40,389 nucleotides of DNA from Calothrix sp. MO_192.B10 (lineage in GTDB: Bacteria > Cyanobacteriota > Cyanobacteriia > Cyanobacteriales > Nostocaceae): NCBI GenBank assembly GCA_030065055.1, contig JASJDS010000067.1:1-40389 (forward strand), written 5' to 3'. The translations under genes and the position numbers were made by a program. Shown here piece by piece: positions 17,401 to 25,348 of the stretch (positions are counted from its first letter, which is position 1; each line of letters begins with the position of its first letter). A model generated the notes under the pieces. It was given only the letters and a program-made list of their open reading frames with translations. It ran no database searches and was not told the origin of the DNA.

Positions 17401-18497
17401 CTATCACAAAGATATTCCGTTATTTGTGGTCGAGTATAATAAGCACCAAAAGCTTTTTGGTTAATGTATTTTTCAAAAATGTAACCTAAAACATCCGGGT
17501 TAATTTCGTCGTCTTTCCCTCCAGGAGTATCATCCAAATTCCAAGAATAACGAGCAAATAAATCTAAAACTTGCTCAAAAGCTTCATCCGCAATTTTAAT
17601 ATTATACTCCTGCTCAATCCTATGTTTTAAAAATAGTCCCCCATTTAGATACTTAATATTTCCCACCAATGCTTTTACAGATGGATCTCGGTCAATTTCA
17701 GGTTTAGCAAAACTTTCAAAAAATAAAGCTTTTAAAAACTCTTGGTAAAAAAGATTTCCACCACGCTGCTTACTTGCTTCCAGTTTATTTTGCAGATAAT
17801 TTAAATCACCATTATCAATAAATCTCTTGCGTTGCAAAAAATAAACAAACATCATCCGATTCAGAAGTACCGAAGTATACCAACGTCGGTCATTATCATT
17901 ATTAATCCCTTTTACATAACCCAAAAATTGCTGATGCTGTGCTTGAAATTCCTTATAAAACTGTTTAGTTACCCGTTCAATATCAAAAGCTTTATGTAAG
18001 CGGTGAGCAATTTCGACAACTGAAAGTCCATCATCTTCAAATTCAGTAATATCAATAACGAGAGAACCTAACTTACTTAAAAATAAATCTCCCGGTTGAC
18101 CTTTTAAATACAAATGCTCACGAATAAAGACGCGAAATTTCGCGTCTCTACATTCCCGCTTTACCCAATACCAAAGACTACAAGTGCGTTGATTATCAAT
18201 AAAAATCAGCAGATTTTCAGCTTTTAACTTAGTAACTTCTTGGTGAATAGCAGTGCGAATTTTTGCTTCTGGAATCGCACCATCTGCACCAACGGATGTC
18301 ATTACTGCTGCGGTAACTTCAAAGACAGCTACCCCCGAAACCTCCGCAATACACTTATATTCATAAGCTTTCTCCTCAATTTCCAACTGTATAGGCTTTC
18401 TCTGTGTCCCTTGTGACCAACCTAACTCCTCTATAAACAAATCCTCAAACTGAAATTTATAGAGTAAATCCCGTGTACGTTGAAAATTGAGTGCCAT
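14466..18497 (-). CDS. Eco57I-like adenine DNA methyltransferase with C-terminal AlbA_2 domain
   Basis: This is a large class I SAM-dependent N6-adenine methyltransferase of the Eco57I/type IIG kind. From ATG 18497 it has 1343 aa. The SAM-binding motif I is LDPACGSGAFL (416-426), NLYGVDIMEEA (478-488) follows, and catalytic motif IV is NPPW (676-679). A target-recognition-like part lies in about 900-1100. The last 156 residues form an AlbA_2 (Schlafen-type) domain: HQLEFKSTARW near 1190, GGSLLIGVDDDG near 1228-1239 and FYIRSNNSSVKL near 1318. The N-terminal 400 residues show no obvious PD-(D/E)xK nuclease motif. A start at 18584 would add 29 hydrophobic residues; MALNFQRTRDLLYKFQF is the usual family beginning. 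It follows the helicase gene on the same strand after 428 bp. Confidence 0.88.
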   Translation of the reverse strand: MALNFQRTRDLLYKFQFEDLFIEELGWSQGTQRKPIQLEIEEKAYEYKCIAEVSGVAVFEVTAAVMTSVGADGAIPEAKIRTAIHQEVTKLKAENLLIFIDNQRTCSLWYWVKRECRDAKFRVFIREHLYLKGQPGDLFLSKLGSLVIDITEFEDDGLSVVEIAHRLHKAFDIERVTKQFYKEFQAQHQQFLGYVKGINNDNDRRWYTSVLLNRMMFVYFLQRKRFIDNGDLNYLQNKLEASKQRGGNLFYQEFLKALFFESFAKPEIDRDPSVKALVGNIKYLNGGLFLKHRIEQEYNIKIADEAFEQVLDLFARYSWNLDDTPGGKDDEINPDVLGYIFEKYINQKAFGAYYTRPQITEYLCDRTIHKLIVDRVNEALSDKYQPFEDINALLLKLDANICRLLIKDILPDLSILDPACGSGAFLIAAMKTLIQVYSAVIGTIDLMGDASLKQELEDTRKLHKSLSYYIKKRIVTDNLYGVDIMEEATEIAKLRLFLALVASAGDVDELEPLPNIDFNIMAGNSLIGLIKVDETAFDTVGNGKQGNLLQSLAAANYKAILEDKNKSIELYKKHAFIPGTEKLAGGDEGTEQDARLLNLRGHIEKINQESQQKLNLLLLDEFSQRLGIKYEEVQLNGKKKKRVLKIDDIAVLKPFHWGYHFDKVLGKGGFDAIITNPPWEIFKPQAKEFFAQHNELVTKNKMDIKTFEKEKKKLLQNSEIAEAWLGYLSQFPHISAYYRSAEQYKNQISIVNGKKAGTDINLYKLFTEQSFNLLRTGGLCGIIVPSGIYTDLGAKQLRKMLFSHTKIDALFGLSNEKFIFDTVHHAFKFSLLTFEKGGVTDTFSAAFRINPREAIRVEHLESFFKNKDEQVHISVPLVNCLSPDSLSVMEFKNEVDIRIAEKMLRFPLLGEKIDGKWNLRLTREFDMTNHSHLFKQQPGKGRLPLYEGKMIHQFTHQFAQPRYWMDENEGRKTVLRRNRKDEGQQLDYQSYRLVFRSVASSTNERSLISSIIHKSLFCGNSLLVSLIYTEDNQVSINNSEMLYSAAVFNSFVIDYCLRQKVTTNLNMFYIYQLPVPRLTEGDKYFNDIVQRAAKLICTTAEFDELAQEVGLGSHANGITDETERAKLRAELDGMIAHLYGFTEQEFSYILSTFPIVPEQVKQNALEAYRTFAPMSGDAEIVQLIQQGENHQLEFKSTARWNLRENKKDKAMEHEIVKTIAAFLNTNGGSLLIGVDDDGTPLGLNHDYQTLKKKNNDGYMLFLNNDLLLREIGKEFATLFCITFHQVSGQDVCRVVVQPSPKPVYVKVKEKNGKEEEIFYIRSNNSSVKLSTKEAVEYSRNHWG

Positions 18498-18925
18498 GAT
18501 ATACTTCTGGTAGATAGCCCTAGGCACGAAAAAACACAGCAAAATTAGCCTCACAGACAGAAAATCTGCGGCTAAAACAACCAAATCTGCTCAACGCAGA
18601 CTGAATTTAACTCTTTAATTAAGAGTATTTACAAATGCTTTTTTATACCTGTATAGATTCTTTATAAATCTTTAGTTAAGAGAAACGGTTCAGAAAATTC
18701 ACTTAAATAAATTCTTTGTGAGAATAATATTGAATAAATATTTTTCAGTAAATACTCGTCAGTATTATCCGAAGAAGAAGCCTAGGAATAAATTCCCAGG
18801 CTGATAAACAAAGTCTGATAAATCAGACTGAATAAGCTTTTCAGTACGTTTTTAACGTACTTGGTATTTGAGCCTTGAAATTTATTTCAAGGTGGGTTGT
18901 TTAGTTTCTATTTCCATGTAATTTT
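18498..18925 (-). other. Helicase-methyltransferase spacer carrying a series of hairpins
   Basis: At least six inverted repeats follow one another: 18610-18626 (ACTCTT/AAGAGT), 18726-18742 (AATATT/AATATT), 18751-18766 (AATACT/AGTATT), 18778-18802 (10 bp, one mismatch), 18812-18829 (AGTCTGA/TCAGACT), 18843-18861 (AGTACGTT/AACGTACT) and 18873-18892 (CCTTGAAA/TTTCAAGG). Loops are 3-5 nt and mostly A/T. A weaker pairing is at 18655-18671. Nothing here codes for a recognisable protein. It could be a structured leader of the methyltransferase mRNA, tandem terminators, or a small RNA. Confidence 0.6.
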
Positions 18926-21900
18926 TTATTTCTCAAATAACCCCAGAGAACAAATAATTTGAGGTTCTCGCTTTTCGACCTCTTCACTGACAATACACAA
19001 CCTATCATCCATCCGCAATGATACCACTAATTCAGCCAATTGTTGATTACTAATACCACTTCTCAATTGCCTATTTAAGGTATCAATAGCTGACTGTCGT
19101 AAGGGATAACGATAAATATCACTAATTGCTTTTAAAAGTTCTTCTGTAACAAATAAAGTTCCTTTTTTATCTCGCACATATTCTTTTAATTTTTCGTAGG
19201 TACGGAACCTTGCACCTGATTTTCTCCCCAACTGACCACCTGTATTTTTCTCTTCCTCAGCAAGTAATTCTGCACCTTTCTTTACTAACTCATGATGCTG
19301 CTTATCCCTAGGAATAGCAGGAGTATTTTCTTCACACATCGCCATTTTTAAAACAGCTAATTGCGATTGGCTGACGCTGTTACCTTCTCGGTCAACATAA
19401 ATTAGAGAATCATTCCCTTCAGTGGTTTTCATATAGAGTAATACCCCCTCTGGTTGTACAGGTTGGGGAGTATGGTCACGAGTGGAATAAACCACATTTG
19501 GCATTTCTTCAATCATCTTTTTCAATCCAGGATTACCATCAGTGGCTTTTTTCCAAATTTGAAAAGCTTCCGATGTTAAATCTACTTCTGTATCTTCTTC
19601 CCCATCCAAAACTCCTGATTTTTCATTGTAAAGGTTGAGAATTACCTGAGTAGAATCATCCTCAAAAAAAGCTTCATCAGTTCCTACTACCTCAGCATTT
19701 TCTTGTAATCTTTGGCGTAGTCGTCCTCGTAAATTAATAATCCGTTCTACTCCCTCCGTGGGTAAAAAAGAATAACAGAGAATCTTCTCTGCATTTTGTC
19801 CAATTCTGTCTACCCGTCCAGCCCTTTGAATTAATCTAATAATTGCCCAAGGTAAATCCCAATTTACAATAATTGCACAGTCCTGTAAATTATGACCTTC
19901 ACTTAAAACATCCGTAGCAATTAATACACGCAATTCATCAGATTTTTTAACTTTATCACCCTTCCCATTACTAATAGGGCTAAATCTTCCTGTCAGTTCT
20001 GTAGGATTCGCTGATTGACCAGTTACCCCTGCTATTTTAGTAATATTTCTTGCCTGTAAATTATCTGTAAGATAGCGTACTGAATCAGCAAATTGGGTAA
20101 AAATTAGTATTTTTTCTTGGGGATGAACTTGTGTTAATAAATTCACTAAAGCATTTAACTTTTCATCATGATGAGGATTCCAATCACCATAGGATTGTAA
20201 GACAGTAATTAAGGCTTTGGCATCAGCTAACAAATCTTTTTTTAATTTATTGATATCAAATAAACTAGAACGCAACCACTTAAAACGGCGTTGGTAACGA
20301 GTAGCATATTCTTGATAAATTAATTTGGCTTGATGACGAAAACTTTTTTCTGTAATTTTATCTATCTCTAGATTATCTTGTGTCGAAACTTCATCATTAT
20401 CATCTTCAGTTTCGGTATCAAATAAACTAGCAGCAACAGAATCAGTATCTTCATCACTATTACGAGTATCTAATAAATTAGCATCCTGAGTACCGATAGG
20501 AATATCTAACCCTGCTGACAAAGCATATAAATAAATAAAATTACGTAAAATATGCCGTTCAATTGATTGGATAAAAGCAAAACCACTACTTTCTAAACGT
20601 TTAAATAAATTTGTGCGGGAAAAACCCATTAATCTGCGTCCACCACGAAATAACCCATTAAGCTGCCTTTGTTCAGCTTCTGATGGTGCTTGTTTGGGTT
20701 TAGAGGCTACATAATTGCCTAATCCATAACGCGGTAGGTTTAATTGATTAATTAACTCTACTACCGCTTCAGAATATAAACGGGAATAAGGGTCATAATC
20801 AGCAGATTCTAAAGTGAATTTAATAGTCCGAGGAATCCTGTCTGGGAAATAAGAACGTCTCCCATCTGCAAATTCTAAATATTTTCGCACTCCCTGATTA
20901 CTTTTAGGAGACTGATGAGGATCTGATTTGGCATAATTATCTTTAATAAACGAGCGAGTCCGTCGCACCATATAGCGTTTCATTAAATCTCGCCAGTCAT
21001 CAGGATGTTCGCTTTTTTCAAAAGCAGCTAAAGAACGAACAGAACATTGATATTTTCTAATAAACTCTGACTCACCACCCAATTCATTAATAAAAGCCTC
21101 TGGCCGAAAACCTAAATCTTCGTCTTCTGGAAGAAATAATCTTAATTGAGCAGAAAGGTCAAGATAAGTTTTATTATAAGGAGTTGCCGACAGTAAAATA
21201 CATTTACTTTCATTATTTTCAATATATTCAGCTATAGCTCGATATCTCTTACCTTCACGGTTACGTAAATTATGACTTTCATCAATTAATACCAAGCGAT
21301 AACGGCGTAATTCCGGTAACTTATTTTGTACTTGACTAATAGGCAAAACCTTCCCATATAACCGATAATTATCAACATATTCCTGCCACATTTGCACCAA
21401 ATTCTTCGGGCAAATAATCAAAGTTTCAAAAAAACAATCTTCTTGTAATATCTTGGCAAGGGCAGTTCCCACCAAAGTTTTTCCTAAACCTACTACATCT
21501 CCTACTAACACACCACCCCGTCTGGTGACATGACGTGCTGCTAACTGTACCGCAGCTTTTTGAAAATCAAACAAATTATTAAATTCACGAGGGATGCGAA
21601 ATTCTGATAAACCAGCAATAGCTTCTTGGGACAAATGATAAGCAATCTTGAGATAAATATGGTAAGGCGGAATTAACTCTTCCCTAGCCCAGCTATTATC
21701 AATAATTTCCGCTAGTTCTTGAGAAATATCTATACAACCATATTCTTGCCAACGGTCATCAAACCATTTTTGCAACTTATTACAAGCATCATAGTCTAAA
21801 ACATCAACATTTAATTCCCCTTGTTTCGCCAGTCCCGGTAAAGTGAGGTTACTACTACCTAAAAATCCCACTGTGGGAGTATTGGGGTCATTTCGATGTA

Positions 21901-22333
21901 CCAGATATAACTTAGCGTGGAGGGGGTGACGCAGAAATAATTTCAGAATCAATTTCTTGGTTTTTAACTGGTGACTTAATCGCCGTAACCCTGCTTCATC
22001 TTGATTAGTCGGCGCACCAATAGCTAACTGTTGGCGAAATTCAGCCGCCATGCGTTTTTTCAAGCGCACAATCGCACTATTATCAATACGTCCATCACCA
22101 GTACCAAGGGTAAAAGCAACGTGTACTTCATCACTGGGCAAACTTTGCATCCCTATTAGTAGCCGACAGCAAGCACCTTCTTCACCCACATATTGTTCAA
22201 TTAAATCATCAATTTTCCGCCAACCTCTGAGGTTAAAATAGCCAACGCAAAAATCAGACCGATGGGAGACTTTCAGGGTTTCCCGCAAAATCGGTAACAG
22301 TTGCAAATCTATGTTGTCAAAGATGCGTGGCAT
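18926..22333 (-). CDS. PLD-nuclease-like plus SNF2/DEAD superfamily 2 helicase
   Basis: This 1135-aa protein combines two parts. The N-terminal part (1-200) is phospholipase-D-like, with one H-x-K signature HAKLYLV (139-145) followed by GFLGSSNLT (157-164), as in PLD nucleases. The rest is a superfamily 2 helicase: a Walker A-like GDVVGLGKT (278-286), DESH (351-354), LLSATPYNKT, and a C-terminal helicase domain with LIFTQFADS, ATDVLSEGHNLQ, and QRAGRVDRIGQ. It resembles helicases paired with methyltransferases in DISARM class 1 (DrmD, SNF2-like) and in the Hma (helicase-methylase-ATPase) type, though it matches neither set fully. The ATG at 22333 lies 104 bp from the 3' end of tRNA-Leu. A DNA-translocating nuclease role with the methyltransferase is inferred. 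Confidence 0.9.
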   Translation of the reverse strand: MPRIFDNIDLQLLPILRETLKVSHRSDFCVGYFNLRGWRKIDDLIEQYVGEEGACCRLLIGMQSLPSDEVHVAFTLGTGDGRIDNSAIVRLKKRMAAEFRQQLAIGAPTNQDEAGLRRLSHQLKTKKLILKLFLRHPLHAKLYLVHRNDPNTPTVGFLGSSNLTLPGLAKQGELNVDVLDYDACNKLQKWFDDRWQEYGCIDISQELAEIIDNSWAREELIPPYHIYLKIAYHLSQEAIAGLSEFRIPREFNNLFDFQKAAVQLAARHVTRRGGVLVGDVVGLGKTLVGTALAKILQEDCFFETLIICPKNLVQMWQEYVDNYRLYGKVLPISQVQNKLPELRRYRLVLIDESHNLRNREGKRYRAIAEYIENNESKCILLSATPYNKTYLDLSAQLRLFLPEDEDLGFRPEAFINELGGESEFIRKYQCSVRSLAAFEKSEHPDDWRDLMKRYMVRRTRSFIKDNYAKSDPHQSPKSNQGVRKYLEFADGRRSYFPDRIPRTIKFTLESADYDPYSRLYSEAVVELINQLNLPRYGLGNYVASKPKQAPSEAEQRQLNGLFRGGRRLMGFSRTNLFKRLESSGFAFIQSIERHILRNFIYLYALSAGLDIPIGTQDANLLDTRNSDEDTDSVAASLFDTETEDDNDEVSTQDNLEIDKITEKSFRHQAKLIYQEYATRYQRRFKWLRSSLFDINKLKKDLLADAKALITVLQSYGDWNPHHDEKLNALVNLLTQVHPQEKILIFTQFADSVRYLTDNLQARNITKIAGVTGQSANPTELTGRFSPISNGKGDKVKKSDELRVLIATDVLSEGHNLQDCAIIVNWDLPWAIIRLIQRAGRVDRIGQNAEKILCYSFLPTEGVERIINLRGRLRQRLQENAEVVGTDEAFFEDDSTQVILNLYNEKSGVLDGEEDTEVDLTSEAFQIWKKATDGNPGLKKMIEEMPNVVYSTRDHTPQPVQPEGVLLYMKTTEGNDSLIYVDREGNSVSQSQLAVLKMAMCEENTPAIPRDKQHHELVKKGAELLAEEEKNTGGQLGRKSGARFRTYEKLKEYVRDKKGTLFVTEELLKAISDIYRYPLRQSAIDTLNRQLRSGISNQQLAELVVSLRMDDRLCIVSEEVEKREPQIICSLGLFEK

Positions 22334-22437
22334 GATGTCATACCCAATAAAGACAACAATATGTCACCGATGACAAATAATGTTTCACTGTACATCATGG
22401 ATGACAATTAATGTGCCATTGTAGAATATTTAAATAA

Positions 22438-22519
22438 TGCGGATGAAAGGACTTGAACCTTCACGCCTTGCGGCACTAGAACCTAAATCTAGCGCGTCTG
22501 CCAATTCCGCCACATCCGC
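22438..22519 (-). tRNA. tRNA-Leu (anticodon UAG)
   Basis: The minus strand folds into a class II tRNA. Acceptor GCGGATG pairs with CATCCGC, anticodon stem CTAGA/TCTAG encloses loop TTTAGGT (anticodon TAG, reads CUA), a long variable arm TGCCGCAAGGCGT follows, and T-arm GAAGG-TTCAAGT-CCTTT is normal. The discriminator base is A and CCA is not encoded. The 3' end faces the helicase gene and the dnd island. Confidence 0.95.
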
Positions 22520-22659
22520 GTCAGTAAATTAATATAGCATAAAAGCTTATAATAAGCAATTAAAAATGCGATTTTCCGGCAAATGATTTGATAATGGGGA
22601 AATTTGAAAGGGAAGAGGTATTTTCATATCCCCATTATGGATGGGCGATCGCTCACTTC

Positions 22660-23847
22660 CTACATCAAAGCAACACGGGGTAAGCGGTGCTTAAATCCAG
22701 ATAGAATTTCCCAGGATATGGTATTTAATTTTTCTGCCCAATCATTGGCAGAAATTTCTGACTCTCCCTCTTTACCTAATAAAGTTACTACTTCTCCTGC
22801 TTGTATATCCGGAATATTACTGACATCTAACATCATTTGATCCATAGTGATATTGCCAATTTGTGCCACCTTTTGACCGCGAACTAGTACCTGAATCTGG
22901 TTGGAAAGGTTGCGAGGTACGCCGTCTGCATAACCAATTCCTAGCACCGCAATTCGCATGGTATTAGGTGCAACAAATGTATGACCGTAACTCACCCCAG
23001 TACCAGCAGTAATTGTTTTTACTTGAGTGACCCTTGCCTTGACTTGTAATACCGATCGCAGATTGACAGTATGGTGTAAATGGGGTGCTGGATATAACCC
23101 ATAAATAGCTAAACCCACCCGTACCATATCGTAATGTAAAGAGCGATCGCCCATGGTAGCTGCTGAATTAGCTAAATGCAGACAGGGTGCTGTGATTCCC
23201 AAAGCTTTAAGTTGAGCGATCGCTGACTCAAATCTAGCTTGTTGTTGTTTCATTACCGTTGTATCCTCACTATCTGCGGTAGCTAAGTGAGAATAAATAC
23301 TGGCAATTTGTAATTGGGGTAATCCTTGTACCAACTGGACAAACTCAGCCGCCTGTTCCCAATCAGTTCCCAATCTGGACATACCTGTATCTAGTTTGAT
23401 GTGGACTGGGAGCGGGAAAGGATTTTTAATGGTTTCTAAAGCAGTGGAAAAGATCAGAGCCTGTTGGGGACTACATAAAGTAGGCTGAAGTTGCCACTCT
23501 GCGATCGCTTGAATTTGTTCTTTGGTGTGAGTTGCCCCTAAAATTAAAATCGGAGCATCAATACCAGATTCCCGCAGTTGAATCCCCTCTGGAACCGTAG
23601 CCACACCTAACCAGCTAGCACCCGCTTCTAAGGCTGCCTGAGCAACTGTTATGGCTCCATGTCCGTAAGCATCAGCCTTTACCACCGCCATTAACTGAGT
23701 ACGAGGCGATAATAACCGGCGTAAATGCCTAACATTATGGGATAAAGCTGCAATATCAATTTCAATCCAAGCTCTTTGAGAACACCAGGCATAGGTATCA
23801 TAATGCCTCTGGGCAGCTAAATTTTGAGTTTCTTGATGACTTAACAT
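22660..23847 (-). CDS. alr: Alanine racemase
   Basis: This PLP enzyme interconverts L- and D-alanine for peptidoglycan. The PLP lysine is K57 in AVVKADAYGHG, the catalytic tyrosine is Y287 in GVSYGHTF, and MDQMMLDVS and LGIGYADGVPR are family segments. From ATG 23847 it is 395 aa. A GTG at 23865 would add six residues, but AGAGGA lies about 8 nt before the ATG and supports the ATG. It is a single-gene unit between tRNA-Leu and a repeat-rich spacer. Confidence 0.95.
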   Translation of the reverse strand: MLSHQETQNLAAQRHYDTYAWCSQRAWIEIDIAALSHNVRHLRRLLSPRTQLMAVVKADAYGHGAITVAQAALEAGASWLGVATVPEGIQLRESGIDAPILILGATHTKEQIQAIAEWQLQPTLCSPQQALIFSTALETIKNPFPLPVHIKLDTGMSRLGTDWEQAAEFVQLVQGLPQLQIASIYSHLATADSEDTTVMKQQQARFESAIAQLKALGITAPCLHLANSAATMGDRSLHYDMVRVGLAIYGLYPAPHLHHTVNLRSVLQVKARVTQVKTITAGTGVSYGHTFVAPNTMRIAVLGIGYADGVPRNLSNQIQVLVRGQKVAQIGNITMDQMMLDVSNIPDIQAGEVVTLLGKEGESEISANDWAEKLNTISWEILSGFKHRLPRVALM

Positions 23848-23865
23848 TTTATCTATTCCTCTCAC

Positions 23866-24487
23866 ACCAATGGGAAAACTTCTTGCATCAAAGCCTTGTT
23901 GAATTAATCAGGAAGTTTACCCTTGATTCAGGAAGACGACAAGAAATGTAGCAAAATATCAACAGTTATTGGCATTATCTCTACGTGATGAGGGGATGAA
24001 GTGATGAGAATCTACTGCTTTGTCCCATTAGTTCTGAGGGGTAGAGGAAAAAACGGCTCCAGGCGCAGAGAGCGCAGAGTCAGAGGTCCCTCACTGAAAA
24101 AATCCCACAACCAAGCATAGCGCAGCTTGACGCGAAGCGTCATAAATACTTCCTTCCCTCTTTCACTCCTTCACTCTAGGGCGCAAGCCTTGCGCCCCTA
24201 CTCCTTCACTCCCTATTTTCTAGCTAGTCTCTCATGGACGTTTGTACACAACCAAGGATGAAAATACCTTGACTGCGGCTCCCACACCTAAGCTGTCAAC
24301 CATCAACTAACAACTAACAACTAACAACTAACAACCATTTTCAAGTTAGAAAACTCCAAAACCCCAGTCACATCCCTGTTCCCTGATAACTGATAACTGA
24401 ATCTCCTTCTGTATAAATTATTCTCATAACCAAAGCTGCTCATATTTGTGTTAATATATGTAAAACTAATACCTTGAGAGTTCATCA
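23866..24487. other. Spacer with heptamer and GC-rich inverted repeats
   Basis: No gene was found. The spacer has GGGCGCAAG...CTTGCGCCC at about 24179-24197, a GCGCAG-rich patch at 24064-24080, and CAACTAA heptamers at 24304-24334 with a further TAACTGA pair at about 24383-24400. The last 80 bp are AT-rich and probably hold the promoter of the HNH gene. Confidence 0.5.
24304..24334. repeat. Heptanucleotide tandem repeat (CAACTAA)
   Basis: About four and a half copies of a 7-bp unit. Such short tandemly repeated repetitive sequences are typical of heterocystous cyanobacterial spacers; the same unit or its complement recurs at 28.5, 29.0, 33.1 and 40.0 kb. Confidence 0.8.
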
Positions 24488-24985
24488 ATGGGGAAGGTTT
24501 TAGTCTTAAATGCCTCTTATGAGCCGCTTAACATTACTAGCTGGCGTAGAGCCACAGTGTTAGTTATCAAAGGCAAAGCCGAACGGATTGAGCACAATGG
24601 CAAAATGGTTTACACAGATTTTCCATTGCCAACGGTAATCCGGTTGCGTCACTATGTGCGAGTGCCTTACAAAGAAATTCCTTTGACACGAAGAAATATA
24701 TTGCACCGTGATGGTCACACTTGTCAATATTGCGGTTACACGGGGGATGAATTGACATTAGACCATGTGGTACCGCGATCGCGTGGCGGAGGTGATAGTT
24801 GGGAGAATATGGTAACGGCTTGTGTCCGTTGCAATGTGAAAAAGGGAAGTCGCACTCCCCAAGAGGCTCGTATGCCTTTACGCCATCAGCCTCGCCGACC
24901 TTACAGTAGCTTATATTTTGAGGTCAGCAAACACCTGAAGAGCGGATTACACAGAGAGTGGCAGAAATATGTCATAGGGATGTAA
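24488..24985 (+). CDS. HNH endonuclease
   Basis: This 165-aa protein has a C-terminal half that is an HNH nuclease domain: CQYCG, then LTLDHVVPRSRGG (the His pair region), SWENMV (Asn) and CVRCNVKKG, with two CxxC pairs for a structural zinc. The N-terminal 65 residues (VLVLNASYEPLNI, SWRRA) are the usual leader of a family widespread as a single gene in cyanobacteria and other bacteria. The cellular role is not established. No mobile-element signs surround it, so it is probably resident. Confidence 0.9.
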   Translation: MGKVLVLNASYEPLNITSWRRATVLVIKGKAERIEHNGKMVYTDFPLPTVIRLRHYVRVPYKEIPLTRRNILHRDGHTCQYCGYTGDELTLDHVVPRSRGGGDSWENMVTACVRCNVKKGSRTPQEARMPLRHQPRRPYSSLYFEVSKHLKSGLHREWQKYVIGM

Positions 24986-25348
24986 CTTTCTACAGCGCAA
25001 AGGGTGAACGAAAAAAGTAATAAGTAATAAGTAACAAGTAATAAGTAATAAATAGTACAGGGGTTCTTCCTCAAATGAGGTTGTACCAGCAGCCAGAATT
25101 GCTAAGCTTTTCAGTTTCAATTATGTACCTCACCAGATAGAGAGACACTGTGACCACAGGCTTTTTCGCTCACCCCAGCGCAAATAATTATAGATAAAAC
25201 TTTAAATAAAAATATGCGGCTATCCGTGATGCCATACGGAAGTATTTTTGCGAAGATCTTAGTGCGTGGCAAAATTAGCCACGATTTAGTTGTATTTTTG
25301 ACTTAATTAAATAGAAAATACGGCTTCACACTAGATCATAAAGCCCCT
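24986..25348. other. Spacer with TAATAAG repeat and two hairpins
   Basis: A heptamer-like TAATAAG run lies at about 25017-25053. GTGGC-aaaatta-GCCAC at 25266-25282 and CCGT-gatgccat-ACGG at about 25224-25240 could form small hairpins. No gene was seen. The end of the spacer should contain the promoter of the DHH gene. Confidence 0.45.

Noticed and set aside
18498-18584. 29-residue N-terminal extension of the methyltransferase
   Set aside because: The extension is hydrophobic and unlike the family; MALNFQRTRD at 18497 is the natural start.
24986-25348. Riboswitch ahead of the DHH gene
   Set aside because: Two small hairpins are present, but nothing matches the conserved core of a riboswitch class known to me.
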